The notes under the pieces are model-generated. The model saw only the letters and a list, made by a program, of their open reading frames with translations, was not told the DNA's origin and did not search any database. Positions 46,663 to 58,265 of a stretch of 64,000 bases of DNA are shown piece after piece. The stretch's first letter is position 1. Every line of letters starts with the position of its first letter. A program made the translations under genes and the position numbers. The stretch comes from Panax quinquefolius (taxonomy: Eukaryota; Streptophyta; Magnoliopsida; Apiales; Araliaceae): the NCBI GenBank assembly GCA_020205615.1, contig CM035162.1:43762464-43826463 (forward strand), read 5' to 3'.

Positions 46663-48106
46663 TGAGTTGATGGGGATTTCTTCTTCAGAAACATCTGAGA
46701 AAATTAAGGATGAGTTGACAGGAAATCCTACTACTACATCACATCCTCAAGATCTCAAACGTGAGCTCATTATGCTATCCCTGCCAGCAATTGCTGGACA
46801 GGCTATTGAACCCTTTCACAACTGATGGAGACGGCTTATATTGGTAGATTAGGTAAGTAGGGGTGATTTGATTTAAACTACAATCAATGTTGCAGAGACT
46901 TTCTGAACAATCTATGATTCTCCTAGTGTTTTTTTATTTGCATATAAAATTTTTGGCAGTGTTGGTTGTAGGAGGAGGGAAAAATTTTGTTCATGATTTT
47001 TGTAATTTTTCTATTTATCATTCTTGGATGTTTGGGGCTTAAAGTTTTTGTATGTGTTACATTTTTGAAGTTAAGCTCATCAGCATGATTTGGTCGTTAG
47101 TAGTTTTTCAGACTCCACTACATTCCATATGAAATTTGGTGGTCATATTATGGAAATTAGCGAGTGGTTGTCTTGTTGCATCAGCCTTCATGTGGTTAAA
47201 GATTATAAGTTAATATTGGATTTTTTTAATTAAATACTTGATGCAACAATTGTTGATTCAAATTATGGCAACTCTAGGTTTGTACTTGGCATAAACCTAT
47301 AGGTATGCGGCCTGGAAATTTGCTTTTCAGGAAAGATTGGGTCTTTTAATCCATTTTAGTAATTACATATCTGACATGATTATGTCGTATCATATAATTA
47401 AAAAAAGAAAAGTAAGGAATTGGGTTGGTTTATAGATACAGAACAGGCTTCTGAGGCTTACTGAGTACTTTTTGGACCTGAAAAGCAAAAACTATAAAGG
47501 TGTAATTTATAGTTGTTTTGTTTTTTTAAGCTTTGTTAGTTCTTTTATATTAATATTTAAGAAACTAATCTCATTTGACATTTGTATCTGTCAAGTTCAA
47601 AATGTGAAGCCTTTCTCATGGATCTGATTTTGCTTTTCCTCAAGTTGCTGAGATATTTGAATCTCTGACACTTTTGTATTATGTTTGTAGTCCCCGTGGA
47701 GTTGGCTTCAGCTGGTGTTTCCATATCAATCTTTAATATTATCTCAAAGCTATTTAATATTCCTCTCCTCAATGTTGCTACTTCTTTTGTGGCTGAAGAC
47801 ATTACAAAAAATGCAAGCTTAGTTTCTTCCTTAGGTGAAGTAAACCTGATGTGTAAAGCAATACTGTTTCAGATTTCTGATTTCCATCAGTGTTCTAAAC
47901 TTTCATCTGTAATTTTGTGATGCTGTCATGCAGAAGAGGGGCATGAAGTAGTTACCAATGTTAAACCTTTTGATGGTGTGGCTAAAAGGGAGCAGTTATC
48001 CTCTGTGTCTACACCTTTACTTTTAGCAGTTGGCATTGGCTTATTTGAGGCTAAAGCCTTCTCACTGGGATCTGGAGTCTTTCTCAATCTGATGGGCATA
48101 TCGTCG
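46663..48106 (+). pseudogene. Captured MATE (DETOXIFICATION-type) transporter exons
   Basis: Three exon blocks with splice sites. 46663-46852 (LKRELIMLSLPAIAGQAIEP, then ETAYIGRLG after a 1-base frame change near 46817). 47691-47834 (PVELASAGVSISIFNIISK, NVATSFVAED). 47934-48106 (REQLSSVSTPLLLAVGIGLF, SGVFLNLMGI). They cover the N-terminal transmembrane region of a MATE efflux protein like the plant DTX44/45 group. Donors and acceptors (GTAAGT at 46853, GTGAAG at 47835, GTAAGC at 48107) are kept. The rest of the protein is absent, so it is a fragment. Confidence 0.85.
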
Positions 48107-48698
48107 GTAAGCCTTTCACATAATGAAGTGATACAAGATAATAATTGGCTCTTTTCCCTCCCTAGTGCATGCAATTTGTTTATTCATTTATGTCTGGATG
48201 TATGTATTTGTTTTTCTGCCACATGCACTCTTGCATGCGTGTCTATCGACAAATTGATGCCAACTACTTGAAGTTGGGTAGCATGTGACTACATCATGGA
48301 GTGTTGATGCTATCATTATGATGAACTTTTAACCATACATGGTTGTAAGCAACTTGTTTTTTGACTTAAACTTATATTTAACGTTATTTCTTGCTGCTCC
48401 AGCCTTCCTTTTTTTTGACTTAAACATTTACATTGTTTTTACCTAGTTGGTTCATAACTAAGATAGCTTTTTTTGTGTGGTTAATTTCAAAACTATGAAA
48501 GTTAGTTTTTTTATTGTTTTTGCTTGTTCTATTTAAATTTATATTGAATCTTCACCTTTTAAGGGCGAACCCCTCCCCCCCAGTCCACTACCCAGAACCA
48601 AAAAAAAAAAGAAAAAAAATAGATACTGGAAAAACAAATGTAAAGAAGACTATCACAAAATATCTCTACACTTGCAACTAAGCTAATATTGCAAAACC

Positions 48699-49430
48699 AT
48701 GTCATTGCTAACGCTCCAAGTAACTGAGCTAATAGATGAAATATTCATCGGGGGTTCAGTTAACCATTGTCTTATTGATGGCACCTCCTTCTGGCATTTC
48801 ATGAACACTTGGTCCCAAGTTTTCAAAGCCAAAGGAGCAGGGCAGAGTATTTATACAATTAAAATATCGCGTTCGCCTATCCATAATCGCTTGTTTCCTG
48901 ATGGATATGGTCCTATTATTTCCTTTGCATATACTGATTCTAATCAATTCATCAGCAGATTTGACCCGCCTTTTCTCATAGAGAATCTTTTATTTCTCAA
49001 CCGCCGTAGTAGCAAAAATCAAGGCAAAGGTTAATGTTGAATGCAACACAACCAAAGTTATATCTACTTTACAGGCCTTAATAGCGTTGATCTGGAGATG
49101 TGTGACGCGTATTCGTTGCTTACCACTTGATTAGATCACTAATTATAGAATGTTGATTGATATCAGATCAAGATTGTACCCACCCTTGTCCCAAAATTAC
49201 TTTGGGAACACATTTTAAATAATTGGTGGAATGGCCGCTGCTGGTGAGCTACTTGCACATGAATTCGGATGGGCTGCGTGGCTTCTAAATCAAGCAGTGG
49301 TTCAACATTATGACAATCTTTGTCTTGTGAATCTGTTGGATCGAGGTTGCAAGGTCCAAATTGATCGAGGTTACAATACTTACATTTATGAAAACAAATT
49401 GATGTTTGTTAGGCATTTTTTGAAGTAATT
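48699..49430 (+). pseudogene. Captured BAHD acyltransferase fragment
   Basis: 48699-49034 encodes the catalytic neighbourhood of a BAHD (HXXXD) acyl-CoA transferase: NHCLIDGTSFWHFMNTWSQ, with a His-x3-Asp arrangement (HCLID), then a PDGYGPIISF stretch. Frame changes near 49020 lead into TKVISTLQALIALIWRCVTR, NYRMLIDIRSRLYPPL and an open stretch from 49231 (AAGELLAHEFGWAAWLLNQAV) in further frames. The DFGWG motif and C-terminal half are missing. BAHD enzymes acylate alcohols and amines in specialised and cell-wall metabolism. Stops at about 49131 and 49218 confirm decay. Confidence 0.8.
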
Positions 49431-50189
49431 GCTGTTTAGTTCATTTCAACGATGAGTTCATGAGGTTATTAGTGGTCATTTTATTGTTTCAGTTGAAAAC
49501 ATATTTACCCAAGCTTTTAAACACTTGCGTATAGATGACAATTTTATCATTCTCCTAATCTATTTTTCCTTTTTCAATAAATTCTACATGCAGTTGTCAT
49601 AAGCAGCGAATTATAAATTGGATTGATGAAATGGGCAACTTTCAACTGACCTTTGACTTCACAACAAAAGGAATTCTTGGTACTTTATATTTAACTCCCG
49701 AAGAAATTTAATTTTTCTCCGAAAAATCTCAACCTTCTATCATCATATATCTATATATCGTCATTTAGGAATCTGTGAAGGGGAATTATAGTGTCTCTGC
49801 GGGATCCTGTGGAAACTACACAGTGTGATGAAATTTGGTGGCCTTCAAGAGCTTTTACTTTCATTGATAACCATGATACAAGCTCAACTCGTGTACTTAT
49901 TTAGCTAGGTACCTTTATAGTTTGTAGTCTAAGAGTGTTGTAGAAGGCTATCCTTCTTTGTTCGATCTATGCCTTTGCATGTATTTGTTGGTGTGGTGTT
50001 GTATATGTGTATATGGATATACTTCATTCGAAAAAATATTTTTTGGTAGCATCTTCGGATCATATTTAAATTAAGTAATTTTTTTTTAAAAAAGGGAGCT
50101 TAGTCAATTCTCAATCTAAGAGATGATATTTGTTTGTCTGTTTTGAATGACAGATTCTGGTGACCTATTTGCTTCATTTTTCCGACATG
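49431..50189. other. CACTA-2 interior, non-coding
   Basis: AT-rich with no recognised exon. 49640-49690 (FQLTFDFTTKGILG-like frame) may be one more scrap of captured coding DNA. The part from about 50080 matches CACTA-1 near 15000 in reverse and so is element sequence. Confidence 0.35.
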
Positions 50190-51275
50190 CTATTATTTTT
50201 AAATATGTGCAGGAACACTGCTTCTACGACCTGCCTTACAATACTGGGGTATCAAATTTTCGTGCTACGTTTACGGAAGAAAAGGGACGAAATTATGAAG
50301 TGTACTCTCTATATATGTAGATATATATATTTTGATTGAAGAATTGTGGTAGCTTTAGATGATTAATTAAAGATAATAAAGATAGTGGATGATTTTATTA
50401 GTTACTAATATTTTAGTTTTTGTATTTTGCCATTATTTGCTATAGGAGGGACATTGATTAATACAGTACAAAAGAATGTTAGATTTTGATTTGGCAATAA
50501 TATAATTCGTTATCAAAGTATTGATCAAGTTTTAATATAGCAACAATTTTTTATACATTTAGCAACAAATTTTCGTTGCTAATATAACGAAAAAATTAAT
50601 CTAATAACAACGGAGATGATATTGTTGTTAATACTAAAATAAATGGCAATATTTTTATCGTTGCAAATCATATTAACTTTTCGTTGCACATATAAAGAAA
50701 ATGACAATATATAATGTCGTTGCTAATCGACGACTTTTCGTTGTTATTGAAAATAACCAAAGAACAAACATTTTCGTTCTTGATTCAAAGATAATGTCGT
50801 TCCCAAATAATATAATTAAAGAAGCGAAAATCGTTCTTAAAAAGTTTACATTCAAGATGAAAGCAAGCTTAGGCAACAATTTTCATAATTTACTGCAATG
50901 AAAAATGGCGTTGCAAAATGGTGTCAATTGCAACGAAAATGCATAGTCGTTGCAAAAAAAAAGAGTTCATTTCGTTGCCAATTAGCAGGCTTTTGCAACA
51001 AAATGGGGTTTTTAGCAACAAAATTTTAGTTATTCTGCAACAATACATTTTGTTGCTAAATGATCGATGTATCTGTACGAATGCCAAATTTCGTTACAAA
51101 ATGTATTTCTTTTGGCAACGAAAAAAAAAAGTTCGTTGCGGAACAATTAGCAACGCTTATTGCGCAACGAAAAACGCAACGACACTAAAGTCGTTGCCAA
51201 AAACCTTTAGCAACGAAATTTGGCACCTTTAGCAACGAAAATCGGTTGTTGCTGAAGCCCCATTTTTTTATAGTG
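50190..51275. repeat. CACTA-2 right end with subterminal repeats
   Basis: Reverse complement of 13856-14960 with moderate divergence. Motifs TCGTTGC/GCAACGA recur in both orientations. It ends ...GCTGAAGCCCCATTTTTTTATAGTG, where CACTA-1 has CACTACAAAAAAATGGGGCTTCAGC in reverse; the CACTA terminal bases differ by one (TATAGTG). Confidence 0.85.
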
Positions 51276-52549
51276 TATATTCTGCTAAATCCCAGAAAAG
51301 AAAATTTTTTGGGACTGATTTGGTATTTTTCATGAAAATGGACTAGTTATGAATAAATGAATTAAATATGTTATGTGAAGTAAAAAAATTGGAAAATAGG
51401 ATTTTATGGCTTGGGAATCTTATATAAGGTATATGCAGATTTTTTATGAAGGTTTTGGTTATTGGTGATGAAATCTTATGAGTTTGACATTTTAGGATGA
51501 TTAAATGCATTAATTAGTAAAGTATAGTTATTATTCACGAGTTACTATTTATGAGTTACTATTCACGAGTTACTATTCATGAGTTACTATTCACGAGTTA
51601 CTATTCTCGAGTACTATTCACGAGTACTATTCACGACAAATTGGTTTCTTTCTCTGACCAAATTATCGTTGATTTATGAATCTTACTCTTGAAATTAAAT
51701 GCAGTTGTTGATCATATTATTTTTATGATCATATATAACATTTTTATAATTCTGGTGATGAAATTTCTCTTTGACTTGAGTGTAAAGATGGGTAGATTAT
51801 TGGTATGATCGTGACTATAGGTTCTCTTTGGCCAGTAGTGCAAAGTTGAATTGTTGACTGGTATGATCATGACCATTGAATTTATAATTGAATATATTTA
51901 GCTTAAGTGAAAAGGTGAATTGATCAACATGGTTATAATTATTGTTTATATAGATTCTGAAATGATTATATATTTCTTTGAGATATTAATATCTTTGGCC
52001 TGTAGTGCAAAGATGACCTGTTGTTGAATATCTTTGTCCTGTAGTGCAAAGATGAACTGTTGATGAATATCTTTGGCCCGTAGTGCAAAGATAAACTTAT
52101 TAGTATGATTATGAACAGGAACTGTGATTTGGCATAACCATGATCTTTGATGTTTCAGGTAAAGACAGGTGATGAAAAATATTTTCGTTCTGGATGCGAA
52201 GAGGAATTTAGAACCATAATTATGATTATGAGTTATTCACATGATTTTGGTCAGGAACTGTTGATTGATATTACAGGGATAAAACATTATCGGTGGACTT
52301 TTAACGTGGAGAAGATAATAGACTTTATGGTCTATTTGACTCTTCTAATGGATTGCTCATTCCGCTGCAACTATGGTTGAAAAGTTTTATCATCTACCAT
52401 ACACTACTAGAAATTCGACATATAGCGACGAGCTATAGCGACGATTCGGTCAAGGGCAAACCGTCGCTATAGGGTGTGTCTATATGACGAGCCGATTACG
52501 ACACGAGCCGTCGGTATAGAGGTTTTTTAGATTAAACCCTCCCATCGTC

Positions 52550-53518
52550 CCCCCAAATCATTTCGATTATCTTCACTCTTTCTCTCTAGCATTCATTAAC
52601 GCGTGCAATAGTTAGGGTTTTAGGGCAAAATTTAACTCTCGTGAAACTACTCCCTTTGGATCGCCTCTGCGCAACCCGATCGAGGTAGGAAGCGGCGTCG
52701 CCCCATTCGATTAAGTTCTTCTTTGAATCATTCGATGATCGGTCGAGTCCCAATCAAAAACCCCATCGTTCTTGGCCTTGTTCTTCTCGCTCACCGAGTG
52801 GGAGGAGGTCCTAATGGATAGCTTAGGCGGAGGAGGTGGTGATGGTCGTCGGGAATTTGACTCAAACAGAGTGTAATTGGATCTCCTACCACCAATCAAT
52901 TCCATTGACAAATTCCAAGTATCACAAAACCCTACGAACCGCCATTGCCATAAGTCGGTGGTGTGAGGTTAGTTGTTTTTCTCTCTCTCTAAAATTTCTC
53001 ACACTAAAAATTCGATTGTTCTTGTTGTACTAGTCCGGATGAAAGGGGGAGCATCGGTTATTAGAGGGAATTTATTTAACTAAGGGTAATAATTTCCCAA
53101 TTTGTAATGTTCTCGAAATTTCATTAGTATGATTTGTCGAATATGAGGTTAAGAGAACTGAAATAAACAAATTATTTTTCCTAATAGAGCCCCACTCATT
53201 GGCAGAGAACTTTTAGTACATTTCATTCTTCTCTTTAATCATTACTTTTATCTTTTTGCACAATTTCTTTTCATGTTATTTGACCTAAGTCCTTTTTGGT
53301 CATTTGTATTCCAGATTAATGAATTAGTATGTTTATTGGAAAATTTTCTTATTTGAGTTGAACAATGCACTTTAGAGTAAGAATTCATGATCTCTCAATT
53401 GATCTTTGGTGGCCTTTGTTATGCAAAAGATCGGCATAAACATTTTACTGAAAACATTGACAATATTGTTCAAGTATTATTTGTTTTCTTACTGAATGTT
53501 GATGTTTTTGTTGTTTAG
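52550..53518 (+). other. CACTA-3 interior: leader-like and unassigned captured DNA
   Basis: 52560-52700 has a TTCTCTCTAG stretch and TTAGGGTTTTAGGG, typical of plant 5' UTRs. 52813-52980 has a Gly-rich ATG frame that stops early. A splice-donor-like GTGAGG lies near 52969. 53040-53518 is T-rich, intron-like. The source gene is not recognised. Confidence 0.35.
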
Positions 53519-53853
53519 TGACCTCGAACTGAAGCCTGTGGGAAGATTGGAGGTGAAACTTGTGCAAGCAAAGGAATTGACAAATAAAGATATCATTGGC
53601 AAATCTGATCCTTTTGTTGTTCTATACGTACGCCCAATACGTGCTAGAACGAAAACAAGCAAAACAATTATAAGTTATTTCTCCTCCTTCTCGATTCTGA
53701 TCTTCTTTTAGTTGGTCCAACAAAAAAATCTGCATTGTCTTCTTGAACAACCCGGTTGAATCCGAATTGGAATAAACATTTTGAGTTCATAGTTGAAGAT
53801 GCATCCACACAACACTTGGTGGTAAAGATTTTTGATGATGAAGGGGTTGAGCA
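53519..53853 (+). pseudogene. Captured synaptotagmin (SYT) C2-domain fragment
   Basis: After an AG acceptor (53517-53518) the frame encodes DLELKPVGRLEVKLVQAK, NKDIIGKSDPFVVLYVRP and ARTKTSKTI, the start of a C2 domain with its Ca/phospholipid-binding Asp region, as in plant synaptotagmin-type proteins of ER-plasma membrane contacts. Around 53700-53770 the frame is lost; from about 53770 NKHFEFIVEDASTQHLVVKI continues the domain to about 53853. The rest of the gene (TM anchor, SMP domain, second C2) is absent. An intervening intron appears to be partly lost. Confidence 0.85.
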
Positions 53854-55200
53854 AATTTGAACTCATTGGATGTACTCAAATACTATTTGAATGAACTCAT
53901 TGGTAAAGACTTATTTTCCTTTAATTCTTGTGATCTTCACTTTCTTTGTTCTTTTTGTTGGTAATTTGTTCCAATAGTCTTTTCTTCCGATTTTCTTGTT
54001 TCACCTTTTCCTTCTCTTTCAAAGATATGAATTGTATTAACACCTTGCAATTTTGTAAATTTCATATTAGCAACAAAACCAGATTCGAGGAAATTTCATA
54101 TTAACATTTTGTAATAATATTAACATTTTGCAGTATACTTGATATTAGAGTTTGTAATAATATACATAGTTAAATATGTGTTAATTAAGGGGATTTTTCC
54201 TTCCTTTACTATTAATTTTCTTTCCCCGCTTTCTGTTTTATTTTCCCAATTCTTTCTCGCCATAAATAGATGTGTTTGACTAATTTAGCTACAATTGTGG
54301 AAGAGGATGCATAATATAAACTCTTTGTTACCTTAAATTTTGCGAGGCTTCCGTGATCGCTAAATGTACAAAGGTCACCAAGGTTTCTTGTATAAACGAG
54401 CTCGGATATTTGCTCTTGATTTATGGGTGCCTTTAAGGGTGAAAGTTATGGAGAATTCCATGATATAGGTGCTATTACTATGTTTATGACTATATTATTT
54501 TTCAAAGGTGCTTCAACAATGACTTGGAGTACTAAGATATAGTTCATCCCCTAGCAAACATTATCGAGGGTAGCAATGAACTTGCTTCAGCAAGTGAGGA
54601 GGAAATTGAATCGCGAGCTTGCTCAATTTATCTTTGTGGAGAAAATGAGGAATTGATTCAGTAATAAATCGGAAAGCGGTATGTCTAATCTCGCTTTTAC
54701 ATTTACACGACATTGTAACTTTCTTCTTTTGGTTGCGGTTTGAAATTATGACTTGATTGATGGCACTTCCTTGTGCTTGGTTTTCCACTCCTATATATAG
54801 TTTGACGGATGATTATTTCTACAATATTCGTGTGAGTGATTTCAAGGTCACCTCGCACTTAAAGTTTTAGAATATCTTATATGAGTATTCTTCTAATAAT
54901 CCAGTCACTTTGTCAATTATGGTCTTTATTCTTATATTCTTTTACGTTGCTACTTAATATATAATTGTTTGAGTTTTTATTAAAATTCTACATTAAGCAG
55001 ATTCTCCACCATTTTTTTGCTCTTAACAAGATATGTTGTGTGGTGATCACGGGGAGGAAGACACATCAATGGATAAATGGCTTCTTTTACGAGAATGGAT
55101 AAATGGCAGAGGAAGACAATAACCTCGGTGCCGCTGACTATAAAAGGCAAATTTCAAGCATTTATAAACAATTAATCCGGAAAGCAAAGAAAAGAAGTTG
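53854..55200. other. CACTA-3 interior without recognised genes
   Basis: AT-rich. 54540-54690 has an exon-like acidic frame, and an ATG-led frame starts near 55032 in sequence preceding the cyclin piece; neither is recognised. No RNA gene or repeat array is seen. Confidence 0.35.
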
Positions 55201-56060
55201 CGGTACCTAAGGCGATTCACCATAAGAAAGTCACGGTCAAAGCCGGGTTTAAACCCGTTATTGAGATTAGTCCTAAGGCGAAGAGGTCAATAAGGTGGAG
55301 AAGCATTTGAACAGAAAAAGGCCAATGAAGGGTCATCAAAGAAGAAAGGCGGACTTTCACTTCAACTCTTACCGCTTCCAAGCAAGGTGCATATTATTTT
55401 TATGTCCTTAAAAACTCTTAAATTATTATGCTGTGTTTTTTTCTTGTAGGTTTCTAATTTCAATCATGCGGAGTTGCTTGTGGATTGACTAAGAAACCAA
55501 AGGAGCAAATTGTTGACATTGATTCTGCAGATATCAATAATGAATTGGCGATTGTTGAATATGTTGAGGATATGTACAAGTTTTATAAGCTTGTTGAGGT
55601 ACATCATTTTGATATATACATATACAAATATTTGCAATAAAAATCATTTAAATCTAATGGGTTGACTTAAATTTTACAAATAAACTTTATTTGTAGAATG
55701 AGAATAGGATTTTTGACTATATGGACTCATGACTGAGATAAATGAGAGAATGAGAGCTATACTAGTGGATGGTTAGCTGAAGTTCACAACAAATTTTGGT
55801 GATGCCGAGACCCTTTACCTCACAGTCAACATAGTTGATCGCTACCTCGCAACTAAAAAGCAGTTCCAAGAAAGGAATTACAATTGGTGGGCATTAGTGC
55901 CATGCTTGTGGCCTCCAAATATGAAGAAATTTGGGCAACCGGAGGTGAATGATTTAAATGTGCATCTCGTGATAAAGCTTATACCCACCAAAGAAGTGTT
56001 GGTAATGGAGAAAAGGATACTTAGTGGATTGGAATGGAATTTGTGAGTGCCTACCCTTAT
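55201..56060 (+). pseudogene. Captured B-type cyclin fragment (CACTA-3)
   Basis: 55225-55385 carries the basic N-terminal region (KKVTVKAGFKPVIEISPKAK). 55473-55598 is the same exon as 46350-46475 (KKPKEQIVDIDSADINNELA, then YVEDMYKFYKLVE) with the same flanking intron DNA and GT donor at 55599. After an AG at 55695-55696, cyclin-box parts follow: RIFDYMDS, INERMRAILVD, ETLYLTVNIVDRYLATKKQF, MEKRILSGLEWNL. Stops and frame changes occur between them (for example after YMDS). It covers much of the N-terminal cyclin fold of a B1-type cyclin. It is a longer capture than in CACTA-2. Confidence 0.87.
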
Positions 56061-57539
56061 GTGTTCCTTGTTCGTTTCATCAAAGCATCCATTCTAATGA
56101 GCACGATGTGAGTTTAAAAAAAATCTTCATCAAAATTGTTTGTTTCTTATTACATTTTTTGTAAAGGAGTTGGAAAAAAATAAAATACCTTCAATGTACT
56201 TGTTTGTGATGCTTGTAATGTTGTAATGTGAATGATTTTAAATGATGTATATAATATTTTTTATATTTTATTTTATATTGTATTTGTGTTTATTGAATAA
56301 ATGTGCATTAATTTTTATTTTTTTTAAATACGAAAAGCTATAGCGATGGTCATCGAATCGTAGCTATAGTGTTCTATAAAACTCATCCCTATAGCGACGG
56401 TCAACGGCGTCGCTTATAGACATCTATAGCTACTTCTGGCCGTGACCCTTCGCAATAACTCTCAGCGACCGTTAGTAAAGAGCAAATACACGATTTTGCC
56501 ATGACTTATAGCTAGGGTCGGAGACCGTCGCTATAGGCTTTACCGACGGGTTCTATGGCGACGGTCGCCGACCGTCGCTAAAACTTTTAGCGACGGTCTT
56601 TTGGCCTATAGCGACGGTCGGCGGCCGTCGCTATAGGTTGATTTTCTAGTAGTGATATGTTCTAAATCTTTGATTCATTACTGACGAAGGCTATTTATAA
56701 TTTAATTATCTATAGTCATGATATTCTTTACTGGGCTAGTTGTGCTCACCCTTTTGCTTCACAATTCCTTTCGTGTAATAAGAGTGTAGGTTGGGTCGAA
56801 AGTGAGAGTAATGAGGGAATAGAGCGGTGGTCTCTAGTGCATGGAGGTTCTCCTAAACAAGATAGAAAAGTGTGTGTATTTTATACATCATTTAGTAGTT
56901 ATATTTGGTGAATCAAATATGATGAGGCGAACACAACGTTGGAAGGGTGTTTTGCCACTATCATACAAGATGTCGAATGACATGCGACTTCGTGTTATCA
57001 TAAGACAGGGTTGTGCACATCCACTTGCTGAGTATATCTACGAGCACTACCTATATAATCTTGGAGTTTGGTTGAAGTATAATTCTCAATTAGAGACAGT
57101 GGAGATAATGATATGTCAAGAAAAGACTCACCATTGGAAAGAAAATGATAGTAATCTTCTCGTTTTTCTTTGGGGTCTATTGGGTCAACCAAGGATAATT
57201 CTCCAGTTTTATGATATCTATTATAACTTAAATGCATGGCCTCCCATGTACGAAGGTTTCCTTGAGTATTTTCTGAATATTTTAATTTCTAAAATAGTTA
57301 TTGATTGTACCTTTATGTAAGGTGCTATTGTGATGTGATATCCAATGTTGGGATGAGAGTCACAGTTAGTATATATTTGTATCAAAACTCACATCATATA
57401 TGTGGTCGTATTTTGCATGACAACTGGATTAATGAAGTTTGTAGTTGTTTTCTATACCATGTATTTGGCGACCCAGAATGGGTTGGGTGGATTGGACCTA
57501 TTTTGGGGGCGTTACAGTTACCATTTCTGGCATGTTGAT

Positions 57540-58260
57540 TGTAACACCCTAGTCCCACATCGAAAGATATAGGAAAAATTTGTCTGCATATAAGGAAATA
57601 AGTTACTACCAATAGTACCTTCAAGTCATGACCTTTTGGGAGCTTGTGGTGGGCTAAGATGACCTAAGAAGATACTATTGGGCCAGTGGTTTAAGGACCT
57701 TATTTGGATGGATTTGATTAGATTCAGACTTGGGATTTGACCCGAGATTTATTCCGGACTCGGGATTTGACCCGAGTTGTTTCATATGGTATCAAAGCCG
57801 ACCCTCGAAAGCTCGGGTCGGGTCATCCGATCGGGTTGCCGAAGGTGGGGACACGAAGGCTGGTGGTATTATCCCACAATGGAGAGATGGAGGTCCGGAG
57901 GTGGGGACACGAAGCCAGCCGGTATTATCCCACAATGGCTAGAGAGGCAACGATCTTTGAGCCGTGTGTGTGATCGATTCTGACGGGGACGTCAGAAATT
58001 TAAGTGGGGGAGTTTGTAACACCCCAGTCCCACATCAAAAGATAGGGGAAAAATTTGTTCTGCATATAAGGAAATAAGTTACTACCAATAGTACCTTCAA
58101 GTCATGACCTTTTGGGAGCCTGTGGTGGGCTAAGATGACCCAAGAAGATACTATTGGGCTAGTGGTTTAAGGACCTTATTTGGATGGATTTGATTCGATT
58201 AAGACTTGGGATTTGACCCGAGATTTATTCCGGACTCGGGATTTGACCCGGGTTATTTCA
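57540..58260 (+). mobile_element. TRIM (miniature LTR retrotransposon), target duplication TTGAT
   Basis: LTRs 57540-57784 (245 bp) and 58015-58260 (246 bp), both TGTAACACC...TTTCA, nearly identical. Primer site TGGTATCAAAGCC (57787-57799) resembles the tRNA-Met site; polypurine tract AAGTGGGGGAGT lies just before the second LTR. The 5-bp duplication TTGAT is at 57535-57539 and 58261-58265. The 230-bp interior has a duplicated GGTGGGGACACGAAG...TTATCCCACAATGG block and no gag-pol, the definition of a TRIM. It must move by proteins of other elements. The short frames at 57730-57983 are not genes. Confidence 0.93.
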
Positions 58261-58265
58261 TTGAT

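Larger units (their letters stand above)
44114..51275. mobile_element. CACTA-2, gene-carrying CACTA element, left end uncertain
   Basis: The right end (51275) has CACTA-1-family subterminal repeats and ends TTTTTTTATAGTG; TAT at 51276-51278 would be the target duplication. The left boundary is not resolved: a CACTACAAGAAATTAGGG terminus at 44114 belongs to a different CACTA-type family, and no matching left end of the CACTA-1 family with TAT was found. From about 45100 the interior is exon/intron DNA of at least three unrelated plant genes, all on the plus strand: B-type cyclin, MATE transporter and BAHD acyltransferase. No transposase was recognised. Confidence 0.65.
52403..56654. mobile_element. 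CACTA-3, 4.25-kb gene-carrying CACTA element, target duplication ATA
   Basis: Ends CACTACTAGAAATTCGACATATAGCGACG and, in reverse at the right, CACTACTAGAAAATCAACCTATAGCGACGG (both read over 20 bases apart in pieces). The 3-bp duplication ATA lies at 52400-52402 and 56655-56657; the empty site is CCATATGTTCTA at 61787-61798. Subterminal motif TATAGCGACGGTC recurs many times at 52425-52520 and 56336-56640. These termini are unrelated to CACTA-1/2. It carries synaptotagmin and cyclin B fragments on the plus strand and no transposase. Confidence 0.9.
51276..57516 (+). repeat. Partial Gypsy LTR, plus strand, interrupted by CACTA-3
   Basis: 51276-52402 and 56655-57516 together (about 2.0 kb) are the reverse complement of the distal half of the LTR at 36640-40510 and match 60900-62556. 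The array of GAGTTACTATTCACG units is at 51533-51637 and the TGCAAAGATGA repeats at 52000-52100. The LTR ends at 57516 in GGGGCGTTACA. Its 5' half is missing, replaced by CACTA-2. No primer site follows its end, so it is a rearranged fragment. The ORFs at 56841-57320 and 57305-57538 lie in the LTR; similar frames at 61985-62323 reflect LTR homology. Confidence 0.78.

Noticed and set aside
56841..57320. 159-codon ORF as a host gene
   Set aside because: It lies within a Gypsy LTR and its counterpart at 61985-62323 is LTR homology; no protein family is recognised.
57730..57983. Overlapping ORFs inside the TRIM
   Set aside because: Short, in three frames, and spanning primer site and internal repeat; TRIMs have no coding function.
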